DNA of 64,000 bases from WM-3-3 sp041660045 (GCA_041660045.1 JBAZXA010000014.1:1-64000); one strand, 5' to 3'. Positions 18,349 to 27,707 are shown, numbered from the stretch's first letter. Made by a program: numbers and translations. Notes: generated by a model from the letters alone, not told the origin.

Positions 18349-20763
18349 TTAATGGCTTAAGCTATCAATAACGCTCATGGCAGCGGCTTTTTTTGCAGGC
18401 AAGAAAGCTGCGATACACGTCATAATGAAAACTATCGCTAACCAGTACCAAACAGCGTACCAATCAAATGCAAAATCTAACGGTATGCCTAGCATAGTTT
18501 TACCCAGCTGACGGGCAATTGGCTCAGCGCTAATATAGGCTAGCGGGATACTTACACTCCAAGCAATAACACCATGCAGTAAGCCTTCGCTTAAAAACAA
18601 CCTGAACACTGTTCCCGAAGAAGCCCCTATTGCGCGTAATACGCCGATTTCCCGTGTCCGTTGTAAAACGCTAATGGCTAAAGTACCAGATAAGCCTATC
18701 CCCCCTATCGACACTATCATGGCGGCCAAACCTAATAAAGTACTGATCACCGGTTTAAATTGATTTTGGGCAAATTCGCGTTGGCCTAGCTTTGCAAGCG
18801 TCATATAAGCATCTAAGGTTATGCCTTGGCCTTGAAAACGCTGCTTAAGCTGCTGCAGCAACCGGTTTTCCTCTGCTAGATTAGCGACCTTAGCATTCAA
18901 CAACATAAAAGACGCACCTGCCTTATTCTTAGTTATGCTCCGTAATGACACCAGTGGCGCATAGATAGGTTCGATAACGAAATTATTTCCGGCTAACCAG
19001 CGATAAGTGCCAATAATCTGCCAACTTTGTGTTTCAGCATCCAATTTCACATCGACTTGATCGCCAGCTTGTAACCCATTCAGCTGTGCTGTGTCGGCAC
19101 TAATGACCAATACGCGTTGTCCATCATCACGGGGTTGTAGCCATCGACCTGATTCTATCAAAGGTTGATACAAAGCATTAGCTGTCGGTAAGGCCAACAT
19201 CTGTATGCCTAAACTACCTTTTTGGCGTAAGACTGTTGCATTTGCACTGATTTCCAATGGGCTACGTTGCCAAAACGCTGAACGCTGCAAGGCAACCACA
19301 GAATTAGCAATAGCGGACAGCTTTTCCTCGTCTTGGTCGCTGCTAAAACCCATCAACACGGTATATTGGCTACGTTTTAGCTCATTATCCAAGGTGAGAT
19401 TTACGGAGGCAATTAAGCCCATTAACACTAAAAACATCACACCTGCCAACACCAATACAGTTTGCGTTAGCAGTAAACGTATTTTGCGTCGGCATAAATT
19501 GCCTAATGCAGCCGCATACAGTGTGGGCAAAAAATGCGCACCTAAGCGTTCAAGCCAACGGTCAAAACGGCTGTAGCCAAAATCTGTACCGATACCGTAA
19601 CTGGCTATTGCCTTCCTGACCGGTATAGCAACACCCCGTAATATAGGACATAAGGCCGCCAATAAGGGTGCCAATAAACCCCCTAGCAACATGATAGCTA
19701 ACGCTCGTTTTGAATACTCAAAACCGTCGCAATCTATATTAAATAGCCCAAGTAGCTGGCAGCTACTTAAATACGCGCCTAGTACACCAAGAGGAATCGC
19801 AATGAAAAGTGCAGCTATGGACATCAACAAGGTTTCGCCCAAATACAGCTGGGCTATACTATAGGTGCTAGCACCCAACGCTTTTAATATGCCAATCTGA
19901 TTAATTTCCGCTGCCATGTGGGCAGACACCGTATTTAAAATTAATACACAAGCCATGGCTAAAGAAAGCAATGCCATAATTTGCAAAACCTCATTCAAGC
20001 CAGCCAAAAATGGCCGGCCCCAATGCTGATTAGGATCTTGTAACAAAGTAACATTTACCGCAATATGCTGTTCAGCAAGCATCGCCCGAAGTTGGCTGGC
20101 CACAGTACGGGCTTGATCCGCACTGTAAGGTGCTTTAATTTGCACCAGCAACTGACGAAAATTCTGGGTTTTAACCCCAAATAACGGCGCTATCGAGGTA
20201 TCCGCAAAAAAATGCGCTTGCCCGCCAAATTTAGGGGGTTTGATAAAGGGATGGCGGACTACGCCACCTATTGCCAAATTTAATTGAGTTTGGGCACTGT
20301 CAACTTCTATACTGTCACCCACGGTTAAGCCTGTAAATTGCGCCGATAAGTTTTCTATCGCTACGGTTCCAGGCTTGGGCCAAGCACCAGTTTGCAAGAC
20401 TGTTTTATCAAAGTGTTGCTGCTGATAATCCGGCCTAATGATCAAGGTGGCAGTTTGCCATGGCGTAGTACCCACTTTTCGATAATGCATAGTGATCGGT
20501 GTCATGGTATCAACACCTGCAACTTCGGGCAGCCCTTTTATTTGTGAGAGTAGTTCTGGGGCAGCATCGCTACGCAATATCAGGTTAATATGGGAAGGCA
20601 CGGATTGCTGATGCGCCGCATCCATTAGCCGCAACTGTATATCAATCATGCCCAATAAGTTGCCCACACAAAACACGCCGATGGCAATATTCAGAACAGC
20701 CAATAAGCTACGTTGTTTTGCTAACCAAACATCCGCCCAAAGTTTGTAGACTAAGGTATTCAA
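18349..20763 (-). CDS. ABC exporter permease, FtsX/MacB type, double-module
   Basis: 804 residues. One N-terminal membrane helix (LAVLNIAIGVFCVGNLLGMI) is followed by a large periplasmic MacB-like domain. A three-helix FtsX unit follows at about 260-375 (ILKALGASTYSIAQLYLGETLL). A second copy comes after about residue 410, with its own periplasmic domain and a final FtsX unit (REIGVLRAIGASSGTVFRLFLSEG). This two-copy plan fits the permeases that act with LolD-like ATPases on lipoproteins, lipids or hydrophobic compounds. The start is TTG at 20763, overlapping the stop of the ATPase gene as TTGA, so the two are translationally coupled. No membrane fusion protein gene is adjacent. The substrate is unknown. 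Confidence 0.85.
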   Translation of the reverse strand: MNTLVYKLWADVWLAKQRSLLAVLNIAIGVFCVGNLLGMIDIQLRLMDAAHQQSVPSHINLILRSDAAPELLSQIKGLPEVAGVDTMTPITMHYRKVGTTPWQTATLIIRPDYQQQHFDKTVLQTGAWPKPGTVAIENLSAQFTGLTVGDSIEVDSAQTQLNLAIGGVVRHPFIKPPKFGGQAHFFADTSIAPLFGVKTQNFRQLLVQIKAPYSADQARTVASQLRAMLAEQHIAVNVTLLQDPNQHWGRPFLAGLNEVLQIMALLSLAMACVLILNTVSAHMAAEINQIGILKALGASTYSIAQLYLGETLLMSIAALFIAIPLGVLGAYLSSCQLLGLFNIDCDGFEYSKRALAIMLLGGLLAPLLAALCPILRGVAIPVRKAIASYGIGTDFGYSRFDRWLERLGAHFLPTLYAAALGNLCRRKIRLLLTQTVLVLAGVMFLVLMGLIASVNLTLDNELKRSQYTVLMGFSSDQDEEKLSAIANSVVALQRSAFWQRSPLEISANATVLRQKGSLGIQMLALPTANALYQPLIESGRWLQPRDDGQRVLVISADTAQLNGLQAGDQVDVKLDAETQSWQIIGTYRWLAGNNFVIEPIYAPLVSLRSITKNKAGASFMLLNAKVANLAEENRLLQQLKQRFQGQGITLDAYMTLAKLGQREFAQNQFKPVISTLLGLAAMIVSIGGIGLSGTLAISVLQRTREIGVLRAIGASSGTVFRLFLSEGLLHGVIAWSVSIPLAYISAEPIARQLGKTMLGIPLDFAFDWYAVWYWLAIVFIMTCIAAFLPAKKAAAMSVIDSLSH

Positions 20764-21458
20764 AGGCTAGCCGGTGTCATAGAATCAGCATGGATGCATC
20801 CAGACCTAATTTCCAGTTTGCGGCTGGCAGCATCGGCCAACACTTCATTATGGGTTACCATCACCAAGGTTTTACCTTGGTCTCGTAAATGTGCAAACAA
20901 TTGAAAAACAGAATCTGCCGTGGCCGCGTCAAGATTACCGGTAGGCTCATCAGCAACCAATATGGGCGGATCATTAGCCAATGCCCTGGCTATAGCGGCA
21001 CGTTGTTGTTGCCCACCTGAAACTTGGCTGGGTAACTGCTTAGCCTGGCCTGATAAACCAACTAAATCCAATAAATGATTTGCCCTTTGCAGGCGTTGGC
21101 GCTTACCTAAGTCGCCTAAAAAATCCATCGGCAACATGACATTTTGCAGTAGATTTAATGTCGGTAGCAACTGAAAAAACTGAAATACAATGCCTACATG
21201 GCGACCCCGCCATTGCGCCAATTGTTCTTGGCTTAAGGTATGCAACGCCTTGCCGTTGACCAACACAAAACCGCTACTGGCATAATCGATACCCGTCAAT
21301 AAATTCAGCAAGGTTGATTTGCCATTGCCAGAAGGCCCTACTATGGCTACAAACTCGCCGGCAAATATTTCCAGGTTAATCTCTTTTAGTACTGCTTGCT
21401 GTACACCCGCTTGCTCATAATGTTTATAAACTTGTATTAATTCGATAGCTTTTTTCAT
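20760..21458 (-). CDS. ABC exporter ATP-binding protein, LolD/MacB type
   Basis: 232 residues from the ATG at 21458. The frame extends upstream to a TTG at 21521, but homology begins only after this Met. Walker A is GPSGNGKST, the Q-loop is FQFFQLLPTLNLLQNV, the signature is VSGGQQQRAAIARALA, Walker B is ILVADEPTGNLD, and the switch His is in VMVTHN. All catalytic elements are present, so it should be an active ATPase. The signature and D-loop follow the LolD/MacB/FtsE group. It overlaps the permease gene by four bases. Confidence 0.92.
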   Translation of the reverse strand: MKKAIELIQVYKHYEQAGVQQAVLKEINLEIFAGEFVAIVGPSGNGKSTLLNLLTGIDYASSGFVLVNGKALHTLSQEQLAQWRGRHVGIVFQFFQLLPTLNLLQNVMLPMDFLGDLGKRQRLQRANHLLDLVGLSGQAKQLPSQVSGGQQQRAAIARALANDPPILVADEPTGNLDAATADSVFQLFAHLRDQGKTLVMVTHNEVLADAASRKLEIRSGCIHADSMTPASL

Positions 21459-21673
21459 CGCGGGTATTGAAACCGATAACTGTGATTTCTTACTATCGTA
21501 ACATACCACTAACCGCTTCAATACAAAGCTGATAGCTTAGGGCTAGCGTTCAAATTAAATATACTGTTACCTTTTCAAAACAACGGGGGATTGGTTAATA
21601 AGGGAATTGTTTAATCCTGTCTGGGTATACCGCCCTGACCTGTATAAAAGTGGGGATAATTAGGCAAGAAAGA

Positions 21674-21695
21674 CCGCAGGCGACTTAGCCTGCGG
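21674..21695 (-). terminator. Terminator-like hairpin after the 56-residue protein gene
   Basis: On the minus strand, CCGCAGGC, a six-base loop and GCCTGCGG form an eight-base-pair GC-rich stem followed by TCTTTCTT, a broken T tract. It begins 26 bases after the stop of the small membrane protein gene, so it most likely ends that transcript. Confidence 0.6.
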
Positions 21696-21720
21696 CCATA
21701 AACTTAAATATGGCTACGGC

Positions 21721-21891
21721 TTATTTAGTTTTAGCCCTTTGCAACTGGGCATCAACCTCTTTAGCCGTTTCCGAATATGCGGTAGGTATTGCTTCTTTAT
21801 GCATGCTTTTAAACGCGAAAACCAACACTATCACCAAGCCTAAAAAGCCGCCGATGTACAACCAAAAATTATCTTTTTGTTGCTCTTCCAT
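21721..21891 (-). CDS. 56-residue single-span membrane protein
   Basis: The small frame from ATG 21891 to TAA 21721 reads MEEQQKDNFWLYIGGFLGLV, a continuing hydrophobic stretch to about residue 27, and then a charged tail ending EVDAQLQRAKTK. A near-perfect Shine-Dalgarno AGGAGG lies six bases before the ATG and a terminator-like hairpin follows the stop, which together argue for a real gene. One membrane helix (about residues 10-27) with a short acidic N-terminus is predicted. I do not recognise the family. It stands between the ABC exporter and the sigma-factor gene, with about 300 bases on each side. Confidence 0.72.
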   Translation of the reverse strand: MEEQQKDNFWLYIGGFLGLVIVLVFAFKSMHKEAIPTAYSETAKEVDAQLQRAKTK

Positions 21892-22193
21892 TGTTACCTC
21901 CTAGTTGCGATTATTATGTAAAGTAGCACCCACTGTGATGGGCAGCTATAACCTACCGCTTAATTATGAGAATTGAATGACATTTTCATGAAAAATTTAT
22001 TACAATTCAATAACAAAACAACTGTCTAGCCAGCAGCGGCGTTAGCTTACCAGGAAAATTTTCTAGGTTTTTTTCCAAACTAAAATTGCCTTTTAAAAGC
22101 GCTATAATGACTTTACTCAGGTAAGCTTGGCCTAAAAATAGCCTAACTAAACTCTTGCCATGCTATCTAGCAACCCATCCAAAACCATTCAAC

Positions 22194-23066
22194 TCAATGC
22201 AAACTGACCACTTGTTGGTCCTTTAAACTTGGCATCTCATCTAACAATGCCCTCAACCAGGCTATAAATGCATCCGACGGCTCCGGTTGAGGATGCGACC
22301 GATATAATTGGGCGATACGGCGCGTGTCTTCAAGCTGCCTAATCATTGCTAAGACTTCTGGAAAACCTTTAGCTTGGACGAGTGATACCGCAAAATTAAG
22401 CCGTTTTGGCTGCACCCGACCTAACTTAATGGCGGTTCCTAGGCGTGAGTTACAACGACAAGGATTTGCACTCTCCACCAAGCCACAATGCCCTAGCATA
22501 AAGGCCATAATCGCCTGCTTAGCCCGTGACAAACGCTTACGAAAAGAATCCGTCGATATGGCTAAAATTTCAGCTGCTTCATACTGGTCTAAATCCAGAA
22601 TTTCACCCAAAATATAAGCCATGCGTTGCTCACGGTTAAGACACATCAACATCGCTAAAGTACAACCAATTTTAACCTCCTCGATTAACAACGCCATTTC
22701 AACCTCATCTTCCAGGTTTGGTAACTCATCTGATAACCCGTCTGCCAAATCATTGCCAAAAGCCTCAAAGGTAAAGCCTTGCTGCTCCATGCGCTTTTTG
22801 CTTAATGTCAACAAGGTATTACACGCGACCCGATAGACCCAAGTCCGAAAGCTACTTTCACTTCTAAAGCCATCAAGACCAGTAATAATTTTAATTAAAA
22901 TTTCTTGGGTGGCATCTTCAGCATCTTGGGGGGACCAGAGAAAGCGTATTGCTAAATTGTAAATATCTTTTTGTACGGCACGCACGATAGTTTCTAATGC
23001 CACTCGATTTCCCTTACGGGCTTCAGATACCTCTTTTTCCAGATTGATTAAGCTTTTATCAGCCAT
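22194..23066 (-). CDS. ECF-like RNA polymerase sigma factor with a Cys-containing C-terminal extension
   Basis: 290 residues. Region 2 spans about 25-95 (DIYNLAIRFLWSPQDAEDATQE then FRSESSFRTWVYRVACNTLL) and region 4 about 135-190 (EAAEILAISTDSFRKRLSRA). About 100 further residues follow, with NPCRCNSRLG near residue 205 and a helical end. Ordinary ECF factors stop after region 4; the tail may sense a signal or replace an anti-sigma factor, which is inference. The ATG at 23066 is chosen; an in-frame TTG at 23072 is possible. The start lies inside the end of the SRPBCC gene, so the two are probably coupled. No anti-sigma gene is adjacent. Confidence 0.85.
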   Translation of the reverse strand: MADKSLINLEKEVSEARKGNRVALETIVRAVQKDIYNLAIRFLWSPQDAEDATQEILIKIITGLDGFRSESSFRTWVYRVACNTLLTLSKKRMEQQGFTFEAFGNDLADGLSDELPNLEDEVEMALLIEEVKIGCTLAMLMCLNREQRMAYILGEILDLDQYEAAEILAISTDSFRKRLSRAKQAIMAFMLGHCGLVESANPCRCNSRLGTAIKLGRVQPKRLNFAVSLVQAKGFPEVLAMIRQLEDTRRIAQLYRSHPQPEPSDAFIAWLRALLDEMPSLKDQQVVSLH

Positions 23067-23463
23067 GCTCAAGTATTCCTTTTAATTTAGCCAATTCAAT
23101 GGCCAAGATTTTAGACTGCGCAGCTAAAGTGCCTTCCAGCAACTCCAGTGGTACAGGCGGTGGCGTTAAAATAAAACAATAGGCACAACTGTGTTCACTG
23201 AGCTTAACCACCCGGGAATAAGCAAACGCAACACTGCCATCGGGAAACACCATCTCCCAATCTATGGTGCCGCATTGGCCAGACGAATGTACGACAAGGC
23301 CGATCTCAACCTCACCATTGGGTGTGCGCATTAACGCCTTTTGCCCAGTCACTGAGGCAAACGCTTCGGTCCATTTAGGCAATTGCGCAGGGTCTGCAAT
23401 ATAGGCAAACGCCAATTCTTGGGTGACATTAAAATCGATACTCTGAACGTCAAATGTTTTCAT
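23059..23463 (-). CDS. SRPBCC (START/Bet v1-like) family protein
   Basis: About 134 residues beginning MKTFDVQSIDFNVTQELAFA, with YIADPAQLPKWTEAFASV, the classic entry to the SRPBCC fold (a helix-grip fold with a hydrophobic pocket). The closing half contains WEMVFPDGSVAFAY and a long C-terminal helix. Start: ATG at 23463, six bases after an AAGGA site; an adjacent ATG at 23466 is the alternative. The gene is upstream of, and overlaps, the sigma-factor gene, so it may bind a ligand that influences that factor. This link is inference from overlap only. Confidence 0.8.
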   Translation of the reverse strand: MKTFDVQSIDFNVTQELAFAYIADPAQLPKWTEAFASVTGQKALMRTPNGEVEIGLVVHSSGQCGTIDWEMVFPDGSVAFAYSRVVKLSEHSCAYCFILTPPPVPLELLEGTLAAQSKILAIELAKLKGILEHG

Positions 23464-23707
23464 CATGTTTCCTTTAAAGTGATAAGAATGGGCAACAATT
23501 TTGCCCATAGCTATCTTTAGACTAATTAGAAGACGTCAATGTGACAGCCTAACGAAATTTATTATTCTTTTTTTCCATTTCCCAGGACTCATCCGTAAAA
23601 CTGGATAACGGAAAATAATTTTAGCCGTGCTTTAATTAGTCTCTTGGCAGAAACCAAGACAGGCAGTAAACTCGGTTGCTTAGCCGCAACTATAACGGGA
23701 GTTTGCC

Positions 23708-25210
23708 GTGACGATAGAACCCTGTACCTATGTTTTTTTTGGCGCGACCGGTAACTTATCGCGTATTAAGTTAATGCCAGCCTTATATCGCTTGGATTTG
23801 GCTGAACGCTTACCGAAAGGCAGCCGCATAGTGGCGATAGGGCGCAGACCCTGGGATCAGCATAAATGGCGCAGCGAAGTGAGGTTAATGATAGAAGCCA
23901 GTGCCAAAGGTGATTTTGATGAAACAGTTTTCCAACGCTTTAGTGATCGGCTACATTATCATCAAGGCGATATTAGCCAACCTCAATGCTGCACCACCCT
24001 TGCCGAGCTCTTAGCCCAAAGCGAACAATTCCCACAAAACATTGCCTTTTACCTATCTATCAGCCCTGCAGATTTTGGCTCGGCCGTTGATTCCTTGTAC
24101 GAAAACCATTTATTTCAACAAGAAAGCGGCTGGCGACGGGTAGTTATAGAAAAACCATTCGGTTACGATCTTGAAAGCGCAACCATTTTACAACGCAGGA
24201 TTACCCGATATTTATCAGAAGACCAAATTTACCGCATTGACCACTATTTAGGCAAAGGCACTGTGCAAAATGTCCTGGTGTTCCGCTTTGCCAACGTCAT
24301 GTTAGAACCGATATGGAACCGTAACTTCATAGACCATGTGCAAATTACCCATTCAGAACAAATCGGCATAGACAGCCGCGGTGATTATTATGATAGCGCC
24401 GGCGCCTTACGCGATATGGTGCAAAGCCATTTGCTGCAGCTGCTTACCTTAGTTGCCATGGAGCCACCCGTGTCTATGGAAGCGGAATCATTACGCGATG
24501 AAAAAGTTAAAGTGCTCAAGGCCGTGCGCCCTATTACCAAAGAGGCAGTGCATAACCATGCCTTTAGGGCGCAATACGCCAAAGGCCGGGTTAATGGCGA
24601 AGCCGTTAACGGTTATTTACAAGAAGCCAATATTCCGCACAATAGCATGACCGAAACCTATGCCGCCTTAAAACTTTATATCGATAATTGGCGTTGGCGT
24701 GGTGTGCCGTTTTATTTACGCACCGGCAAACGCATGGCTAAAGCTCAATCAGCCATCTCAATTTGCTTTAAACATCCACCCTTAGAGTTTTTCCGAGACA
24801 CCCGGGTACAATGCCTAAACCCAAACTGGATTTTACTGGGCATACAGCCTGAAGATTGCATCCGCGTAGAAATGACCATAAAAGAACCCGGTCTAGAAAT
24901 GAACACCCGGGTTAGCAGCCTTGAAGCCAGTTTTCGCCAAAAAGACGAAAAAAATATCGATGCTTATGAAGATTTATTGTTTGATGTGTTACTGGGCGAC
25001 AGATCATTATTCCTGCGTTTTGACGAAGTGGAAAATGCCTGGCGTATTGTAGACCCTATCTTACAAACCTGGGCCACAGAACGCGACTATATTGCAACCT
25101 ATCCGGCGGGGTCTTGGGGGCCCGATGGTTGCCGACGATTATTTGATAAAGAAAGCCAATCCTGGCGTAGCTCATTATTACCAGAGGAGTGCAAAATTAA
25201 TGCAGAATAA
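23708..25210 (+). CDS. zwf: Glucose-6-phosphate 1-dehydrogenase
   Basis: 500 residues oxidising glucose 6-phosphate to 6-phosphogluconolactone with NAD(P)+. The N-terminal nucleotide-binding motif is FFGATGNLSRIKLMPALYRL. The active-site segment YRIDHYLGKGTVQNVLVFRF carries the catalytic His/Lys, and RVVIEKPFGYDL, GRRGDYYD-like SRGDYYDSAGALRDM and YLRTGKRM are conserved. The start is GTG 23708 with GGGAG upstream. In methylotrophs with the ribulose monophosphate pathway this step feeds cyclic formaldehyde oxidation. It overlaps pgl by 11 bases. Confidence 0.97.
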   Translation: MTIEPCTYVFFGATGNLSRIKLMPALYRLDLAERLPKGSRIVAIGRRPWDQHKWRSEVRLMIEASAKGDFDETVFQRFSDRLHYHQGDISQPQCCTTLAELLAQSEQFPQNIAFYLSISPADFGSAVDSLYENHLFQQESGWRRVVIEKPFGYDLESATILQRRITRYLSEDQIYRIDHYLGKGTVQNVLVFRFANVMLEPIWNRNFIDHVQITHSEQIGIDSRGDYYDSAGALRDMVQSHLLQLLTLVAMEPPVSMEAESLRDEKVKVLKAVRPITKEAVHNHAFRAQYAKGRVNGEAVNGYLQEANIPHNSMTETYAALKLYIDNWRWRGVPFYLRTGKRMAKAQSAISICFKHPPLEFFRDTRVQCLNPNWILLGIQPEDCIRVEMTIKEPGLEMNTRVSSLEASFRQKDEKNIDAYEDLLFDVLLGDRSLFLRFDEVENAWRIVDPILQTWATERDYIATYPAGSWGPDGCRRLFDKESQSWRSSLLPEECKINAE

Positions 25211-25877
25211 TATTAACTGGCATCGTCATGACAGCGCCGAACAAGTTGCCACTGCAGCTTGCGCACAAATTTTGGCAGCTGCTGATCTAGCCATTGCTGA
25301 CCACGGCTTTTTTAAGCTAGTGTTGGCTGGCGGTAGTACGCCAGAAAAAGTTTATCAATTACTGGCACAAAGCGCTGCGGACTGGTCAAAATGGCAGATT
25401 TATTATGGCGATGAACGCTGCTTACCCGCTGAGCACACAGACCGCAACAGCATCATGGCAACACGGGCGTTACTTGGCCAAGTTAGCATACCACCCGAAC
25501 AAATCTTTACTATTGCCGCAGAGCTAGGGCCAGAAGCTGCCGCCGAGCACTACCGCGCCATAGTTGCCAAGGCTTTACCCTTCGACATGGTATTACTGGG
25601 CATGGGTGAAGATGGCCATACTGCCAGCTTGTTTCCTGGCCATCAACATCAGGATGAACTAACCCATGCGGTTTATAATTCCCCTAAACCACCGCCAGAA
25701 CGTGTATCGATCAGCGCCAAAGCCTTAAGTGACACCCAATGCCTGATTTTTCTGATTACCGGCAAAGGTAAGCAAGATGCCATGCGTGCTTGGTTAAAAG
25801 GTGAAGACTTGCCCGTGGCTAGCATTACGCCAGATCAGCTTGAGGTTTATATCGATAACGATGCCTACCCCACTTAA
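25200..25877 (+). CDS. pgl: 6-phosphogluconolactonase
   Basis: 225 residues hydrolysing 6-phosphogluconolactone. Family marks are LVLAGGSTPEKVYQLL, WQIYYGDERCLP, the acidic MVLLGMGEDGHTASLFPGH and the closing FLITGKGKQDAMRAWL. The frame is open further upstream, but ATG 25200 has a GAGGAG site ten bases before it and matches the usual length. It overlaps the end of zwf, so both oxidative steps are made together. Gnd or edd is not in the window. Confidence 0.96.
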   Translation: MQNNINWHRHDSAEQVATAACAQILAAADLAIADHGFFKLVLAGGSTPEKVYQLLAQSAADWSKWQIYYGDERCLPAEHTDRNSIMATRALLGQVSIPPEQIFTIAAELGPEAAAEHYRAIVAKALPFDMVLLGMGEDGHTASLFPGHQHQDELTHAVYNSPKPPPERVSISAKALSDTQCLIFLITGKGKQDAMRAWLKGEDLPVASITPDQLEVYIDNDAYPT

Positions 25878-26040
25878 GTCATGGACACGGCAATCCCCAG
25901 AAATCTCAGCTTTGCCATGGACAACGGATATGACCAAAGCCAAAAAACTATGAACACCGATCCTAAACCCACAGCTTATCCATATAAATTAAGAAAAACT
26001 ATAATTGACCTTACAACTATTTGGTCAGGGGAGATTGACT

Positions 26041-26511
26041 ATGCACTCAATAAAAAAACCATTTCGGCAATTACTGATTTACCACTTTTCTGCTCTGCTT
26101 ATATTGGCTTTTAGCCCTGCCATAATTGCCCAATCTAATGACACCTCGCAAACACAAAATAACCTTGAATGGCCCGGCGTTTACCAAGGCTTTACCCCTT
26201 GCGGCGATTGCCAAGGTGTTAAAACCTCACTGGCCTTTAATAGTAATAGCAGCTATGTGCTAATTACCCAAAATATAGGCAAATCGCTTAGGGAATTTGT
26301 TGAAAAAGGCAAATTTACCTGGGATGAGAAAACTAAAAAAATCACCCTTATACCGCGTAAAGGCGAAACCACCCGATATTATTTAGTAGGTGACAATACA
26401 CTTACCCAACTTGATAATATTGGTAATCCCATGCCTAGCAAACAAGCTGATCGCTATGTACTACGCCGCACAGAAACCTCTGGAAAACCACCCACACATT
26501 CGATGCATTAA
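26041..26511 (+). CDS. NlpE-like copper-resistance/envelope-stress protein
   Basis: 156 residues from the ATG at 26041, which has an AGGGGAG site before it. A signal peptide ends at about residue 31 (FSPAIIAQS); there is no lipobox Cys at the junction, so it is probably a soluble periplasmic protein and not a lipoprotein. The motif YQGFTPCGDCQGVKTSL is the NlpE N-domain signature with the CxxC pair. The strand-rich remainder ends QADRYVLRR. In enterobacteria NlpE signals surface contact and copper stress; that function is not assured here. Confidence 0.85.
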   Translation: MHSIKKPFRQLLIYHFSALLILAFSPAIIAQSNDTSQTQNNLEWPGVYQGFTPCGDCQGVKTSLAFNSNSSYVLITQNIGKSLREFVEKGKFTWDEKTKKITLIPRKGETTRYYLVGDNTLTQLDNIGNPMPSKQADRYVLRRTETSGKPPTHSMH

Positions 26512-26560
26512 ACTGGGTACTTTTTGAGCGTTTTATACAACTATTACTGACTTAAGCCAA

Positions 26561-26593
26561 CCACCTAACTCGGGACATAGCGAGCTTAGGTGG
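26561..26593. terminator. Hairpin between two convergent genes
   Basis: CCACCTAACTCG and CGAGCTTAGGTGG pair over 12 positions with a single bulged base and an eight-base loop. It begins directly at the stop codon of the minus-strand sorted-protein gene and lies about 50 bases after the NlpE-like gene, where a bidirectional terminator is expected. No T tract follows on either strand, so efficiency is uncertain. Confidence 0.5.
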
Positions 26594-27322
26594 CTACGCT
26601 AAATTCTTATTAAAGTTGCGCTTAACCCACAATAACAACACAGAACCAAATAACCAAAAGGCAGCCGGAATAGGTACAGAAGACAAGCCGATGCTGCCAC
26701 TTTGCTGGAAGGTAACGGGCACACTTTCACCGGCTAAATTAAGAAACTCTAAATTTGCCGCGGTAAACGTGACGAACAAACTGCCATTGCCTAATATATC
26801 CAGATTTTTTTCAGCGGCTGGATCCGCTGTTAAACTAAGCCCAAAACCACTGGCATAGGTGTGGTTACCTTGGAAATCAATGAAGTCAAATGGTGCTTTG
26901 CTAAGGCCAGTTGTCGTTGGTAATGAAAAATTAAACTCAGTTAATGCTGAAATAGCAACCCCCGACACAATACTCGCTGGGGTAGCTGGGGCGGGATTAG
27001 TCACTTGAAACAAAAAACTATACAGGTTGAGTGATTTGAAAGCGGCTGGCGCATTAAACAGAAAAGTGGGTTCATCTGAACCTATAACCACAGGATTGAT
27101 GACTGGACTCGTAACCAGAGGCACAAAAACAGGATCTCCTGGTTGGATTTGAGCCAGCACATTAAAAGTAGTCGCGGCTAACAAGGTTAATATGCCCTCA
27201 TTAACATTCACACCATCAACAATTAATGATTTGGCTGGCGTGACTTTAACTACACTTGCATAGGGCGTAGCTGAGCTTATAACAAGCATCAAAGCGATTA
27301 ACCACTTCGTGAAACGTTTCAT
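26594..27322 (-). CDS. Secreted protein with PEP-CTERM-like (VPIPAAFWLFG) sorting tail
   Basis: 242 residues. A signal peptide covers about 1-22. The body has no catalytic motif I recognise and is rich in Ala, Phe, Asn and Thr. The last 30 residues are VPIPAAFWLFGS, a hydrophobic helix and the basic end KRNFNK, the tripartite tail cut by exosortase-type enzymes (a variant of VPEPA). The protein is probably exported, trimmed and released or anchored outside. A GG-N10-GC core resembling a sigma-54 promoter lies about 50 bases upstream. Confidence 0.82.
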   Translation of the reverse strand: MKRFTKWLIALMLVISSATPYASVVKVTPAKSLIVDGVNVNEGILTLLAATTFNVLAQIQPGDPVFVPLVTSPVINPVVIGSDEPTFLFNAPAAFKSLNLYSFLFQVTNPAPATPASIVSGVAISALTEFNFSLPTTTGLSKAPFDFIDFQGNHTYASGFGLSLTADPAAEKNLDILGNGSLFVTFTAANLEFLNLAGESVPVTFQQSGSIGLSSVPIPAAFWLFGSVLLLWVKRNFNKNLA

Positions 27323-27371
27323 AACTTAATCTCCAAATTGAGAAAATACTCCATAAAGTAGCTAGGAAATA

Positions 27372-27385
27372 GCAAAATTTCTACC
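27372..27385 (-). promoter_or_regulatory. Possible sigma-54 (-24/-12) promoter of the sorted-protein gene
   Basis: On the minus strand GGTAGAAATTTTGC supplies the GG-N10-GC core with TTTTGCT at the -12 side, 50 bases before the start codon. The -24 side is weaker (preceded by G instead of T). GG-N10-GC occurs often by chance, so this is only suggestive; it gains some weight from a similar site before the other sorted-protein gene at 47479. Confidence 0.3.
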
Positions 27386-27707
27386 CACTTAACTATCATC
27401 AACGCCACGCCTATCGCAGTTACTTGTTATAGCGATTTGCAAAACTTGTGTGCCTACCTGTAAACAAACCCACGCGGCTTTTTTGACACAAGCGCAATCG
27501 CCAAAGCCATAACAACATTAAGTTGCCGGTGTGCCATCCAAAATACAAGCGTTAAATTTTGATTTAACTGTTTATTCCAAAACTTAAACGGATAAACTAA
27601 GCAATGTGACTTTGATTTTTAACAAATGTTTCATTTGTTTCCAAAAATAATGGCAAGATAAGCTTAACCCTTCCTTATGTTGCCACCATTTTAATTTACT
27701 TTTAATT
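27386..27707. other. Non-coding region between divergent genes
   Basis: It separates the sorted-protein gene (minus) from the TauE/SafE permease gene (plus). The notable element is a perfect eight-base-pair hairpin AACAAATG-TTT-CATTTGTT at 27621-27639, about 70 bases before the permease start. It could be an operator or leader structure. An open minus-strand frame across this region is not credible as a gene. Confidence 0.4.

Noticed and set aside
21710..21904. Plus-strand frame over the 56-residue gene
   Set aside because: Antisense shadow of the minus-strand gene that has the AGGAGG site and terminator.
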